Below, one piece after another: positions 35,047 to 44,516 of a DNA stretch of 64,000 nucleotides (position 1 is its first letter; every line of letters begins with the position of its first letter). A model generated the notes under the pieces. The model had not been told where the DNA came from. It saw only the letters and a program-made list of their open reading frames with translations, and searched no databases. Where the stretch lies: the NCBI RefSeq assembly GCF_954871325.1, contig NC_088775.1:36247561-36311560 (forward strand). The letters are read 5' to 3'. The translations under genes were made by a program, and so were the position numbers. This DNA is from Gordionus sp. m RMFG-2023 (taxonomy: Eukaryota > Nematomorpha > Gordioida > Chordodea > Parachordodidae).

Positions 35047-37200
35047 ATGTCACTTCACTCAGATGATAAGATATGTGATAAATGTCGAAGAAAACACGGA
35101 ACAGCTAGTAAGTCAAATGACGCATTTAAAGACCCTGATATTCATCATATCGAAGAGAACCTGGCTATTGAATCAATTAATACATCATTGATAGAAATTG
35201 GAGAATCTCCAATAAAAAAGAAAAGGTTGAGAGAAAAAAGATATCCAATTAAAAAAATTACCAAAATAAAAAAGGCTATAGAATCTCATTTAGATATAAA
35301 TGCGATTGAGCCAGCTACTATCGATAAAGATGATGGTATTCTAAGCAATATTAAAAAAAAAATTCCACTCTTATCTAAAACTGATAAATATAAAATTTTG
35401 ACGATATTACCAAAGAATTGGACAGTGTCCAAAATAATGAATGAATTTAATACAACAAAATACATGGCAAGACAAGCTAAATTATTGATAGCGGAAAAGG
35501 GATTTTTATCAACCCCTAACCCCAAGCCTAGAAATACTATAGACGAATGTACAGTTAAAATTGTACAAGAATTTTATTGTACGGACGAAATAAGCAGAAT
35601 CATGCCAGGCAAGAAAGATTGCCTTTCAATTTTGACCGAAGACGGAAAAAAGAATACAATACAAAAGAGATTAATTTTAGATAATTTGAAAGAAATTTAT
35701 ATATTTTTTAAAGAAATGAGGCCTGATGTTAAAATCGGTTTTTCGAAATTTGCAAGCATTCGCCCAAAAAATTGTATACTCGTAGGAGGTAGTGGTACAC
35801 AATCAAATTTACCCAAAGATGATATGTTGCCCATTAAAACATACAAACATATTTTACCCTTAATAATTTGTAATCCGCCTCAACCATCCTGTTATTTGGG
35901 CAAATGTGATAATTGTCCAGGGTCAACAAATTTACGCGACCAAATAGAAATATTGTTTCGTTCTAAGGACATCGAATTTATAACATACAAACAATGGCTA
36001 TCCGCAGATAGAACCACTCTTGAAACAATAACCAAGCCAGTAGATGAATTTATCAATGCCTTTTTTGAAAAAATGGAATCTTTACCCCATTCTTTAATTT
36101 CAACGCAACAATCATTGTATCAAAACAATCTAAAATTGAACTTAGACAAAGGCCAATATATAATTTTATGTGATTTTTCAGAAAATAGCTTTATACTTCA
36201 GGATGAAGTACAAAGTTATCATTGGAATAGAGCTCAATTCACTGTTCACCCTTTTGTTATATATTATAAAGATAATTTAGCCAATATTTGTTGCCTAAAT
36301 TATGTAATGAAATCCGAATCTTTGCAACACAATACAATAGCAGTACATTATTTCCAAAAAACATTGGTAAATTTTTTAATTAATAAAATTTGTATGCCAA
36401 ATAAAAATTTTTATTTTTCCGATGGATCTGCTGCACAGTATAAAAATCGTAAAAATTTTATTAATATTTGCCATCATGAGATGGATTTCGGGATACAGAC
36501 GGAATGGCATTTTTCTGCTACAGCACATGGGAAAAGTGTTTGTGATGGGATTGGTGGCACTGTTAAAAGATTAGCCGCTAGAGTTAGTTTACAAAGACCT
36601 TACTCAAAGCAAATAACCACATCATATGAATTGTACGAGTTCGCTAAAGAAAATATTAATGGCATATATTTTGAATATATGACCCAAGAAAATTATGATC
36701 ACGAAGAAATATTACTCAGGGAAAGGTTTTCAAAAACGAAACCTATACCTGGAACACAGAAAATTCACACGGTGATTCCGACAGGTCTAAATCAATTTAA
36801 AAGTAAAATATATTCCAATTCAATAGAAAGTAATATAGAATATTTATCATATAATGATGAAAGTATCATTTTTGGAGAAATATCAGGGTATATAACATGT
36901 GTTTATGATTCTAATTGGTGGTTAGCCTTAGTTTTAGGGAAAAATCAAAAGGAGGAAGAAATATATATAAAGTTTTTACACCCATCCGGACCTTCTAATT
37001 CCTTTACATTTACAAGTATAGACGACACTCTTTACTTGCCAAAATGTCATATCTTAACATTAGTTTCACCGTTAACTGCTACTGGCCGTAGTTACACATT
37101 GTCGTCACAAGAAAGTAAATGCGCTACCGAAAAATTAGAATCTTTTAAAAGTGAGTTATATATTAGATTTTTAAATTTATATTATATCAATTATTTTTAA
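35047..37200 (+). CDS. transposase-like protein of the long-TIR family (717 aa)
   Basis: Single uninterrupted ORF. N-terminal Cys pair CDKCRRKHG (10-18), basic region 55-78, a helical segment LPKNWTVSKIMNEFN (121-135), a Cys cluster CYLGKCDNCPG (282-292), and KQWLSADRTTL (315-325). Three conserved acidic blocks follow: ILCDFSEN (D376), FSDGSAAQYKNRKNF (D459) and HGKSVCDGIGGTVKR (D500), a likely RNase H-fold DDD triad; this assignment is inference. The C-terminus (WWLALVLG, KFLHPSGP, LTATGRSY, about 620-685) is a separate conserved module. I recognise the family from unannotated proteins in cnidarians, fishes and arthropods, but not its official name. The frame is open a few codons upstream of the chosen ATG, without another Met. 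A broken relative lies at 45100-45915. Confidence 0.8.
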   Translation: MSLHSDDKICDKCRRKHGTASKSNDAFKDPDIHHIEENLAIESINTSLIEIGESPIKKKRLREKRYPIKKITKIKKAIESHLDINAIEPATIDKDDGILSNIKKKIPLLSKTDKYKILTILPKNWTVSKIMNEFNTTKYMARQAKLLIAEKGFLSTPNPKPRNTIDECTVKIVQEFYCTDEISRIMPGKKDCLSILTEDGKKNTIQKRLILDNLKEIYIFFKEMRPDVKIGFSKFASIRPKNCILVGGSGTQSNLPKDDMLPIKTYKHILPLIICNPPQPSCYLGKCDNCPGSTNLRDQIEILFRSKDIEFITYKQWLSADRTTLETITKPVDEFINAFFEKMESLPHSLISTQQSLYQNNLKLNLDKGQYIILCDFSENSFILQDEVQSYHWNRAQFTVHPFVIYYKDNLANICCLNYVMKSESLQHNTIAVHYFQKTLVNFLINKICMPNKNFYFSDGSAAQYKNRKNFINICHHEMDFGIQTEWHFSATAHGKSVCDGIGGTVKRLAARVSLQRPYSKQITTSYELYEFAKENINGIYFEYMTQENYDHEEILLRERFSKTKPIPGTQKIHTVIPTGLNQFKSKIYSNSIESNIEYLSYNDESIIFGEISGYITCVYDSNWWLALVLGKNQKEEEIYIKFLHPSGPSNSFTFTSIDDTLYLPKCHILTLVSPLTATGRSYTLSSQESKCATEKLESFKSELYIRFLNLYYINYF

Positions 37201-38287
37201 TATTTAGGGCGCCATATATGAAATGCACAAGATTCTGATTCATATATTCAAGAAGTATAAATTTGGTTGAATATATTTTATAATATTAATATATGTTATA
37301 TTAGCAAAAAATTTTATAATAAATTATAAAGTAATAAATTGATTTTCTTTTATCGATAGGCAATTTCTATAATTGAATGAAAGCCCCATTTATTGTTATT
37401 TTCACTTACAAGATGAATACTTCTTTAAATTATATCAAATAGTCCAAGAAAAACCATTAAAAACTGATTAATATATAATTTTATACAAAGACCCCCCCTT
37501 TCGGGACAATATTTATACACTTTTCTAAACATTTTTATCGATTTTGAGAATGAAGATGGCCTCGTCCCAAACCAATTTTTTTTTATAAATATAAAGGAAG
37601 AGTTCAGTGTTGTCTACTAAATTTTTTAAAAAAATTGAAGGTCGTATTATTTTTAAAAAATCGTTTTTAGTCCTTATATATTTAATAAAATGGCCAGGAA
37701 ATTGAAAAAAAAATTTTTTTTTTTTATCTAAAAGTAGAATCTTTGTACGTAATTTTGATATTAAATTTGTTATTTACAATTAGATAGTTTTTAAGATATG
37801 CTTAATTAAATGAAGGCAGATAATGGTAAAAATACGTCCTTTTTGCCACTTTGAACCCTAATATCTCCAAAAATATAAATGTTAAGAGGCTAAAATTTTG
37901 GCTATTTCTTAACTACACTAACCTTTCTTTGCTTACTAAATTTTAAAAAAATCGAAGGGGGTCGGCCGAATCATGGTTGATTTGTCATGGAATGACCCAG
38001 TAGCTTTTGTGACGCGACACGACATTCCCGCCACATTTGTCGCATTAAACATAGAAATCAAATTACAAAACATTTTGTTATTTTCAAAGCGACATAACTA
38101 CAGTATGGCCGAAATAGAAAATTTGCAAACGAGTTTTTGAAATGGTATTAAAATAATGTTATATATATATATTTTTTAGAATATAAATAAATATTGTTTT
38201 ATATGAAAATCAATATCAGCTGAAAACAATATTGAAATAGGTAATTAAAGAGTATATTAATTTGAAATATTTTACATTGCAGTAGAG

Positions 38288-38434
38288 ATGGCCAAATCGG
38301 CATGGAAAAATATAAGATATTGCTTTATGAGGGAGCATAAAAAATTAAGATCTTTAAAGAATGGGTCAGGGGCTAATCACACTCCCACTTGGCAATTGTA
38401 CCATAACTTAGCTTTTCTAATTCCAACCATATAA
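38288..38434 (+). pseudogene. MADF-like DNA-binding protein fragment of Harbinger
   Basis: The short ORF starting MAKSAWKNIRYCFMREHKKL has the W-x2-I-R-x2-F-x-R-E-x4 pattern of MADF/Myb-like domains, and continues TPTWQLYHNLAFL before a TAA. PIF/Harbinger elements normally encode such an accessory protein beside the transposase. Only about 48 codons remain open; the likely continuation downstream (about 38450-38530, FNIDEAN) is broken. Confidence 0.55.
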
Positions 38435-39019
38435 CCAGGGAAAGAATATATAAACTTGAAAAAAATAAATCCTGTTATATTTAATATTGATGAAGCAAAT
38501 ATTGCTAAAGCAATGTTTGAGCAGATGAGTGGAAATGAAAATTATTAATATGAAGATGGTAATAATTTTTGTTAAGATTTTATTATTACATAGCTGTTGA
38601 AATCCCATGCATAGAGACTAATCAAAGTGAATCCACAATTTTAAGTAATGATTGTAATTATATTTTATATAAACAATATATATATTTAGCATCAACATCA
38701 ACTAGTATAGGATTATATGTATCTTGCAAAAAATAAAATGATCAAGATAATTTGCATTTGTAAATATATTTATTATTTTAAACTAGATTTATTTGAGTAA
38801 ATTCTTAAAATAGGAAAAATAAAAGAAAGAATATTATCAACAAACTCTTGGATCAATGTTATGCTTGAGCAAATCCTTGCAAAAAGATCAGAGGGAAAGA
38901 AGAAACTAATTAAAATCATTTTTGATATATTTAATTATGAAAGTGTTATAAAAAATATTATATTGCATTGTTATTATTTCATTGAAAGGCCTTTATATTA
39001 TTTTAATCAAAATATAAAT

Positions 39020-39375
39020 ATATCTTGTTTAGGATCTTGAGTATCCTTGGGGTGGAGATTTATGTTTTCTTTATCAATCACCAAGTTGTGTAACAGTGCA
39101 CAAGTTTTTATAATTCATTCATTATTGGTAACATTAACTTACCTTTATAAGGTTTCATAATATAATACTTGAGTACACACCTCCATCTGATTCACTGCCA
39201 TAACTGCCTACAGCAAATACTATAAATCTACCTTTACCATCAACTAATGCTTGTAATATCATGGAGAAATATTTATAATTGTAACATATGCTCCCAGATT
39301 TAGAAGGATTTTTAATCTCAATGTGCTTGTCATCAATGACTCCAAAACAATTTGGAAAGTTTTCTCTCAAATTGA
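39020..39375 (-). pseudogene. PIF/Harbinger transposase fragment
   Basis: The minus-strand peptide FPNCFGVIDDKHIEIKNPSK, then LQALVDGKGRFIVFAVGSYG and SESDGGVYSS, matches the DDE_4 catalytic region (VIDGKH with the first Asp, then the VGSYG-ESDGG block). MKPYKGK near 39130-39110 matches the later LMRPYPG block in a shifted frame. N- and C-terminal parts are missing. Confidence 0.75.
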
Positions 39376-39537
39376 TCAGTAATTATTTTGAAGTCATTTA
39401 AATTAGGTGGTTTCAAATGGATATTTTCATATTAACATTTTTTTAAATAAAAATATGCTTGTCGCAATTACTATGAATGCTATGTCGCTTACGACACATC
39501 AGCTGCTCTGTCGTTTAATGTCATGTTTAGTGAAGGT

Positions 39538-42131
39538 CAACGGTCCAGTCCTATCGATCTTAGACCGGGACCGGTTGTCGGACCGATCTTTTTATTGAGG
39601 ACCGTGGTCCGGACCGGTCTCTATTAATATTTAAGTTTACTTCACTATTCAATTAATATAATTTTTTTGTATATTTTATTTTATGATATTTTTCTAGAGG
39701 AGTTATTTTAGATTTTGTTAATTTTTTTTTTTACAATATGAAAACCATAAGTTTGTCCAAGAAACATTTTACTTATAGTCCTAATAAAAAACATAGAATA
39801 TGTGTTCACTGTAATACCAAATTTAACATATCGTCAGCAACAAGTAACAAAATAATTGTTTATAATTTTTTAAGCAATAAATTAATCAAAATAAGCAGTA
39901 TTATTATTAAAATATTCTGGTTATTATTTATATATCTATTTTTTCTTAAGAAACTGTCTGAATAATTCATTGTCAAAATAACTTAACCTTATTCTTAATA
40001 AAATAATTAGGTACCTTAAGCAGACATCTGATAAAACATAAAATATATACTTCCAATGATGAAAATGAAAATATCTCAAAAACACAATCTACTCTTAATT
40101 TTAATATGCCCTCCACAAGCACAAAATCACTTTCTTCAATACCATTGGATAAATTCCAAACAGATCATATGAACCATCTCATTATAAAATGGGTAATAAT
40201 GGACTCTCTGCCAATGAAGACTTTTGAAAGTTCAGGTCTTCATAATTTAATCAAATATTTAAACTCAACTGCTACAATTTGGTCAAAAAACAAAGTTAAA
40301 AATTTTTATACAGCTAATTTTGAGAAACTAAGAAATTCTCTAAAAGATATTTTAAATAAAAATAATTCTTTAATAAGCTTTACCACAGATATGTGGAGCA
40401 ATATAAATAAAATTTCATTTATAGCCATTACTGCACACTATATTGATTCTTCTTTTACATTAAAAAATATTTTACTTGATATAAATCATATCCCATTTCC
40501 TCATACTTCTGAAGAAATATCCCTAGCTATAAAAGAAGTAATTGATGTATATCAATTGGAGGAGAATATACTGGCCTGTACTACAGATAATGCCAATAAC
40601 ATCCTAAAAAGCATAGATATTTTACAGAATATTTATAAGGAACAAAAATTTAAAGGCTTTAGATGCTGTGCCCATATTCTAAACCTAATATCTCAGGAAG
40701 GTTTATCACATATTACAACTATCCTAGAAAAGTGTAGAGACATAGCCTTTTCTATAAATAAATCACCCAAAATAAATCAAACATATGTACAAATATGTGA
40801 AAATAAGGATATTACAAAATTTAAAATCCCTTCTGATATCCCTATTAGATGGAATAGCTCCTATTTAATGATGAATACAATTTATGAGGTATTTACATTT
40901 TTATCCATATTTTTAAAAAATATTTAATTTTTAGAACATGGATGCTATAGAAGAAGTACTTTTTTTGAATTACAAACAATTTAAAGGGGTTTTCTTTACT
41001 GGTGTGAAAAAGAAGACCTTAAAGAGGCTGTAGATTTTCTAAGGCCCTTCTATAAAACCACACTTGATTTATCAGGATCCAAATATCCTACAGTTGGGAT
41101 TTCCATATTATATATGGAGAATATAAATAATAAAATTTTAAATAATATAAAAAAGATAATAACAATACAAGAAAAGAAATTCTTAATAACATGCTGGTTA
41201 AAATGCAGAAATATCTCAAAGAATTATTTTGCTATGAATCATATGTCTCAACATTATTGGATCTGAGATTAAAACAAGTTTACATGCCTAATACTCTTAA
41301 TAGAATTGAGTATATGACCAAATTTTCAAAATATTTAAGGAAAATAGAAAATAAAAAAAATACAGGAATAACGGATTCTCAGGTATATTTTAAATATTTA
41401 TTTATTAAATCCTAATTTTCAAACATTTGTGCCAGGAGGAAATCAATGAATTTAGTTTTTTAGAAAGAATTTTATCCCAAAAAAAGAAATTCAGAAGGGG
41501 ATTATATATCGGCAGAAATCATTGAAGAAAATATATCAGAACTTCATACCTATTTGAATGAACCTCTTGTTCCATTAAAGGATGACATATTAGTATGGTG
41601 GAAAGCCAATAGTGAAAGGTCTTTTATATTTTTTAAATAGTCAATATAGTTTATTATATAGATTTCCAGTCCTCTCATTAGCAGCTAGAAATTTTTTAGC
41701 AATTCAAGCAACATCTGTCCCCTGTGAACAAATATTTTCGAAAGCAGGAGATCTTGTCACTAAAAAAAGGAATAGACTTTCAAACAAAACAATACAAGCT
41801 TTGATGTGTATGGGCTCTTGGTTAATGAATGGAATAGATCTACCGCCTCCATTAAGTCCCTCTTCTAATTCCTTCCAAGGAAGTTCTACAAACAAAGACC
41901 TTATTAAATTAAATATTTGTATTAATTATTATATTATTCATAATTAATTTTATATTGTTTATATAATACTCTTATATTTAATAAAATGATAAAACAAATT
42001 AAATTAGGTTAAAAAAATATGTTTTTTAAACAAATAAAAAGACCGGTACCACGGTCTGGATTGATCTTTTTTTAAGGACCGTGGTCCGGTCCGAGGGTAT
42101 CGGTCCAGTCCGGACCAAAGACCGGACCGTG
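39538..42131 (+). mobile_element. hAT element inserted in Harbinger
   Basis: The ends are rich in GGTCCGGACC-type words: left CAACGGTCCAGTCC then GACCGGGACCGG, right (inverted) CACGGTCCGGTC then GGTCCGGACTGGACC. It contains a hAT transposase gene with recognisable introns. No exact 8-bp duplication is seen at these ends, so the termini may be a few bases off. Confidence 0.7.
39738..41910 (+). pseudogene. hAT transposase gene with BED finger, broken
   Basis: Exon 1 (from ATG 39738) holds CVHCNTKF; intron 39844-40010 (gtaaca to aattag) removes a stop-rich stretch and joins ATS to TLSRHLIKH, completing a BED finger (C-x2-C ... H-x3-H). The next exon, 40011-40889, carries MWSNINKISFIAITAHYID (first Asp in TTDMW), CTTDNANN and RCCAHILNLI, ending TIYE at gtattt. 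Downstream: EKEDLKEAVDFLRPFYKTTL near 41010, KYPTVGIS, LVKMQKYLKELF near 41195, DDILVWWKANSE near 41583, then a 43-bp intron (41619-41661) and RFPVLSLAARNFLAIQ with the dimerisation block FSKAGDLVTKKRNRLS. At least two frameshifts (about 40980 and 41190) and a stop near 41455 inactivate it. Confidence 0.8.
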
Positions 42132-42858
42132 ATCTTCAGGTCGTGTGGCTGTCGCTCTCTACTGTGAATGCACCCTAAGATAATCGTTTCTGATAACGGG
42201 TCACAATTCAGCAGTATTAAATGATTTTTGCGAAAAAAACGAAATTTAATTAGTGCAGGGAAGTCCATACCATCCTTAGATTAAGAGCATGGCCGCACGT
42301 TTAAACAGAGCATGAATAAAAGAAAAGATGGGGTTTTAGAAAACCAGTTTAGCTATTTTTCTCTACAATTATCGAAGTGTACCAGGGGCAGAAAATGAAC
42401 AAAATCCAGCCGAAATACTACTAAAAATTAAACCTAGAAGATTGTTAGACGAAATATTCGAACTAGGGAACAAAAAGGAGAAGTTAAAATACTATACTCA
42501 AAAATTCGAGATAAATAAAAAAAGTGTGGTGCATTTACAATAATAATGAAAAAAAATGGGAAAAGGTCATTATTAAAAGCATACTCGGATCACCTCGATA
42601 TGAAGTATCGAGCGTAAAACGATTATACGTCATACTGATCGAACCGAAAATATATTAACTGAAGAGTACTAAGTAGAAGAGAGAACCGAAGAGATAGTAA
42701 ACAAAGAGGACGTATTAAACAATAACGATGAAATAAACCGAAAGGAGAGGGAGGAAAACAAATCAAGAATCTAAAGGAAATATTACACAAAGTTAGAAAC
42801 TACAAGTCAAGATCAATATCGGAAAAGAATATGAACGAAATCAATTAGATTGGGGATA

Positions 42859-43000
42859 TGTATTAAAATTGTTTATTTTGTAATTTTTTGTAAAATGTTT
42901 ATTTTCATTATTTTTATTATATGAATTTGAATAGAAAAAGAGATTTGATAATGAATAAAAAAAAATATTTCAAGAATTACTTTTAATTACACTATTTACA
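42859..43000 (+). repeat. right LTR of the gypsy fossil
   Basis: Partner of 29913-30025. It is preceded by a purine-rich GATTGGGGATA, which may be the polypurine tract. A target duplication at the outer edges is not convincing. Confidence 0.65.
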
Positions 43001-43609
43001 TTATGGATTATAATGATAATTTAGGATATTTATTTATCGGGTCGGGTCAGACACCTCTAACAACCTGACCCAAAAATTAGGTATTTTATGTCTGAACCCG
43101 ACCCAAGCTTGGGTCAGGCTACAGACAACCCGTGCAGACCTCTAATCTCAGATACAAATGGATATTGCATCTAAGATGCAAGTATTCGCGGTACTGTTCA
43201 ATTCTGTAAATATGTTTCAATAATTTACCAATTTTAACATCAATATTACTCAGAACCGTATTTAAAAAAATTATTATTCATCTTTATATTTTTTTAATTT
43301 GGCATAATTGAATATATAAAATTTTTCAAAATTTACCCTTCTAATTCACAGTTAGTGCGAACGCGAAAACTAGGCCAAAAAAACACAGCAGATAACATAT
43401 CGCATTCAAAGTTACTCAGTTGATATTATAGTATAATATATAACATAAGCTGATTACAGCGAATTTTGACGCGAATTGGAATATTTTATAGATAAAACGA
43501 AAGCAAAATATTAAAAAAAAATTTCAAAGAAATCAAAATAGTTATCACATATAATAACATAATTTACAGCAAAAAAATGGGTAACAGCAAAAAAATGGGA
43601 AAATTACCC
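43001..43609. other. no gene; MITE fragment
   Basis: About 43045-43147 has GGGTCGGGTCAGACACCTC ... GTGCAGACCTCTAA, the right part of a hAT-type MITE related to 43610-44018. The remainder is AT-rich with nothing recognisable. Confidence 0.45.
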
Positions 43610-44018
43610 TAGTGCTTTGCATCGGGCCAAATTTTTCAAGTCCGGCCCGGCCCGAAATTTTTTTAAAAAAGTTTTGCCGGCACGGCACGAACCCGATTTT
43701 TTTTTAAAAAATTTAACGGCCCGGCCCGATTTTATTTAAATGTAGAAATTAATTTTATAATTACTCAAAATAAAAGACATATGTTGTATAGCGTCTAGTT
43801 GTATAAATAAAATCAAATATTTGTATTTTACATAAAAAATTCAATATAAAATTGATAAATCTAAATATATTTTAAAAAATTTCCAAAGCCCGACCCGAAT
43901 TTTATTTTAAAATATTAGGCCCGACACGGCCCGAACCCAATTTATTTTAAAAAATTAGGCCCGAGCCCGGTTTGAAGACCTTTTGGGTCGGACAGGGGCC
44001 TACTTTTGCAGATCTCTA
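43610..44018. mobile_element. hAT-type MITE with perfect 8-bp target duplication
   Basis: AATTACCC occurs immediately left (43602-43609) and right (44019-44026). The ends TAGTGCTTTGCATCGGGCC and, inverted, TAGAGATCTGCAAAAGTAGG are imperfect inverted repeats; the interior is filled with GGCCCGG and CCCGACC words in both orientations. No ORF. Confidence 0.9.
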
Positions 44019-44026
44019 AATTACCC

Positions 44027-44516
44027 TACTATAAATCTGCTAGTTTTGGAAACATTAGAACCTTGACTTCAAACATTTTCTAGAAGGATTTGCAGGAACA
44101 TCATAACCTAATTCTTTATTGCCAGTATTCTCGATAAAATGACAATCTTCAACTTTAAACTATCTCCAATATTTTTTTGCAAAACACGAAAGCCAGTCCT
44201 TGGCCGGCTTGAAATGACCTTTCAGTCAATTATACAGTTGTAATATGATTTATAATTCCCTCAGAGCAAAGTAATATTTAGGCAAAGCAAAAGCATTTAC
44301 AGTTCGTTGGAATGATTAGGTGGTGGCGGTAGCATTGACCTGGCAAACCATTTCCCTCACAAATGTTTTAAGGTATTCCAATAAAATATCTTCTAATATA
44401 AAAATCCACAACCTAATATTATCACTGCTCATAACATACGCATGGGTGGCGATCGGTGAAAAATAAGAGGGAAGAAAATGGTGGTGGCCAATATTCACCA
44501 ATTTTATCGATGTTTA
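44027..44516. other. no gene seen
   Basis: The minus-strand ORF at 44316-44501 has no recognisable domain. The sequence is moderately less AT-rich than its surroundings. It lies between the MITE and the long-TIR relic. Confidence 0.35.

Larger units (their letters stand above)
33059..37998 (+). mobile_element. young long-TIR DNA transposon with intact 717-codon ORF
   Basis: Ends GGGTCATTCCATG and CATGGAATGACCC, with inverted arms running about 680 bp (33059-33750 against 37320-37998); they agree over long stretches with few differences, e.g. TCCTTTATATTTATAAAAAA inverted at both sides. AGT at 33056-33058 and 37999-38001 is the apparent 3-bp target duplication. It carries one complete ORF, 35047-37200. 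The left interior contains a 22-bp tandem repeat (34252-34345) and TACCGAT-type hAT-like ends (34375-34885), i.e. still younger or internal repeats. Superfamily is not certain. Confidence 0.85.
32983..42175. mobile_element. PIF/Harbinger-type element, itself split by two insertions
   Basis: Left terminus GGGTGCATTCACAGTAGAGA (then GCGA) and right terminus, inverted, identical over about 24 bp, followed by ACACGAC on both sides. It interrupts the gypsy integrase region. Inside, once the elements at 33059-37998 and 39538-42131 are set aside, are a MADF-like ORF on the plus strand and a Harbinger transposase fragment on the minus strand, the two-gene arrangement of this superfamily. The expected 3-bp target duplication is not clear (flanks CCA and TAA). 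Confidence 0.7.
29905..43000 (+). mobile_element. Ty3/gypsy LTR retrotransposon fossil, split by nested insertions
   Basis: Direct repeats of about 113 bp (29913-30025) and 142 bp (42859-43000), both starting TGTATTAAAATTG and ending TTACA, look like short diverged LTRs. A primer-binding-site-like TGGCGCAGTC follows the left one. In order on the plus strand: gag region about 29970-30560, knuckle region about 30630-30700, protease about 30830-30980 with an approximately 100-bp direct duplication, reverse transcriptase about 31230-31900, RNase H about 32020-32230, integrase about 32690-32980 and again 42177-42850. A PIF/Harbinger element sits in the integrase region. The copy is clearly broken, well over ten times, and old given the LTR divergence and later insertions. 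Confidence 0.75.

Noticed and set aside
44316-44501. 61-codon minus-strand ORF in less AT-rich sequence
   Set aside because: No domain, no splice context and no similarity to neighbouring elements.
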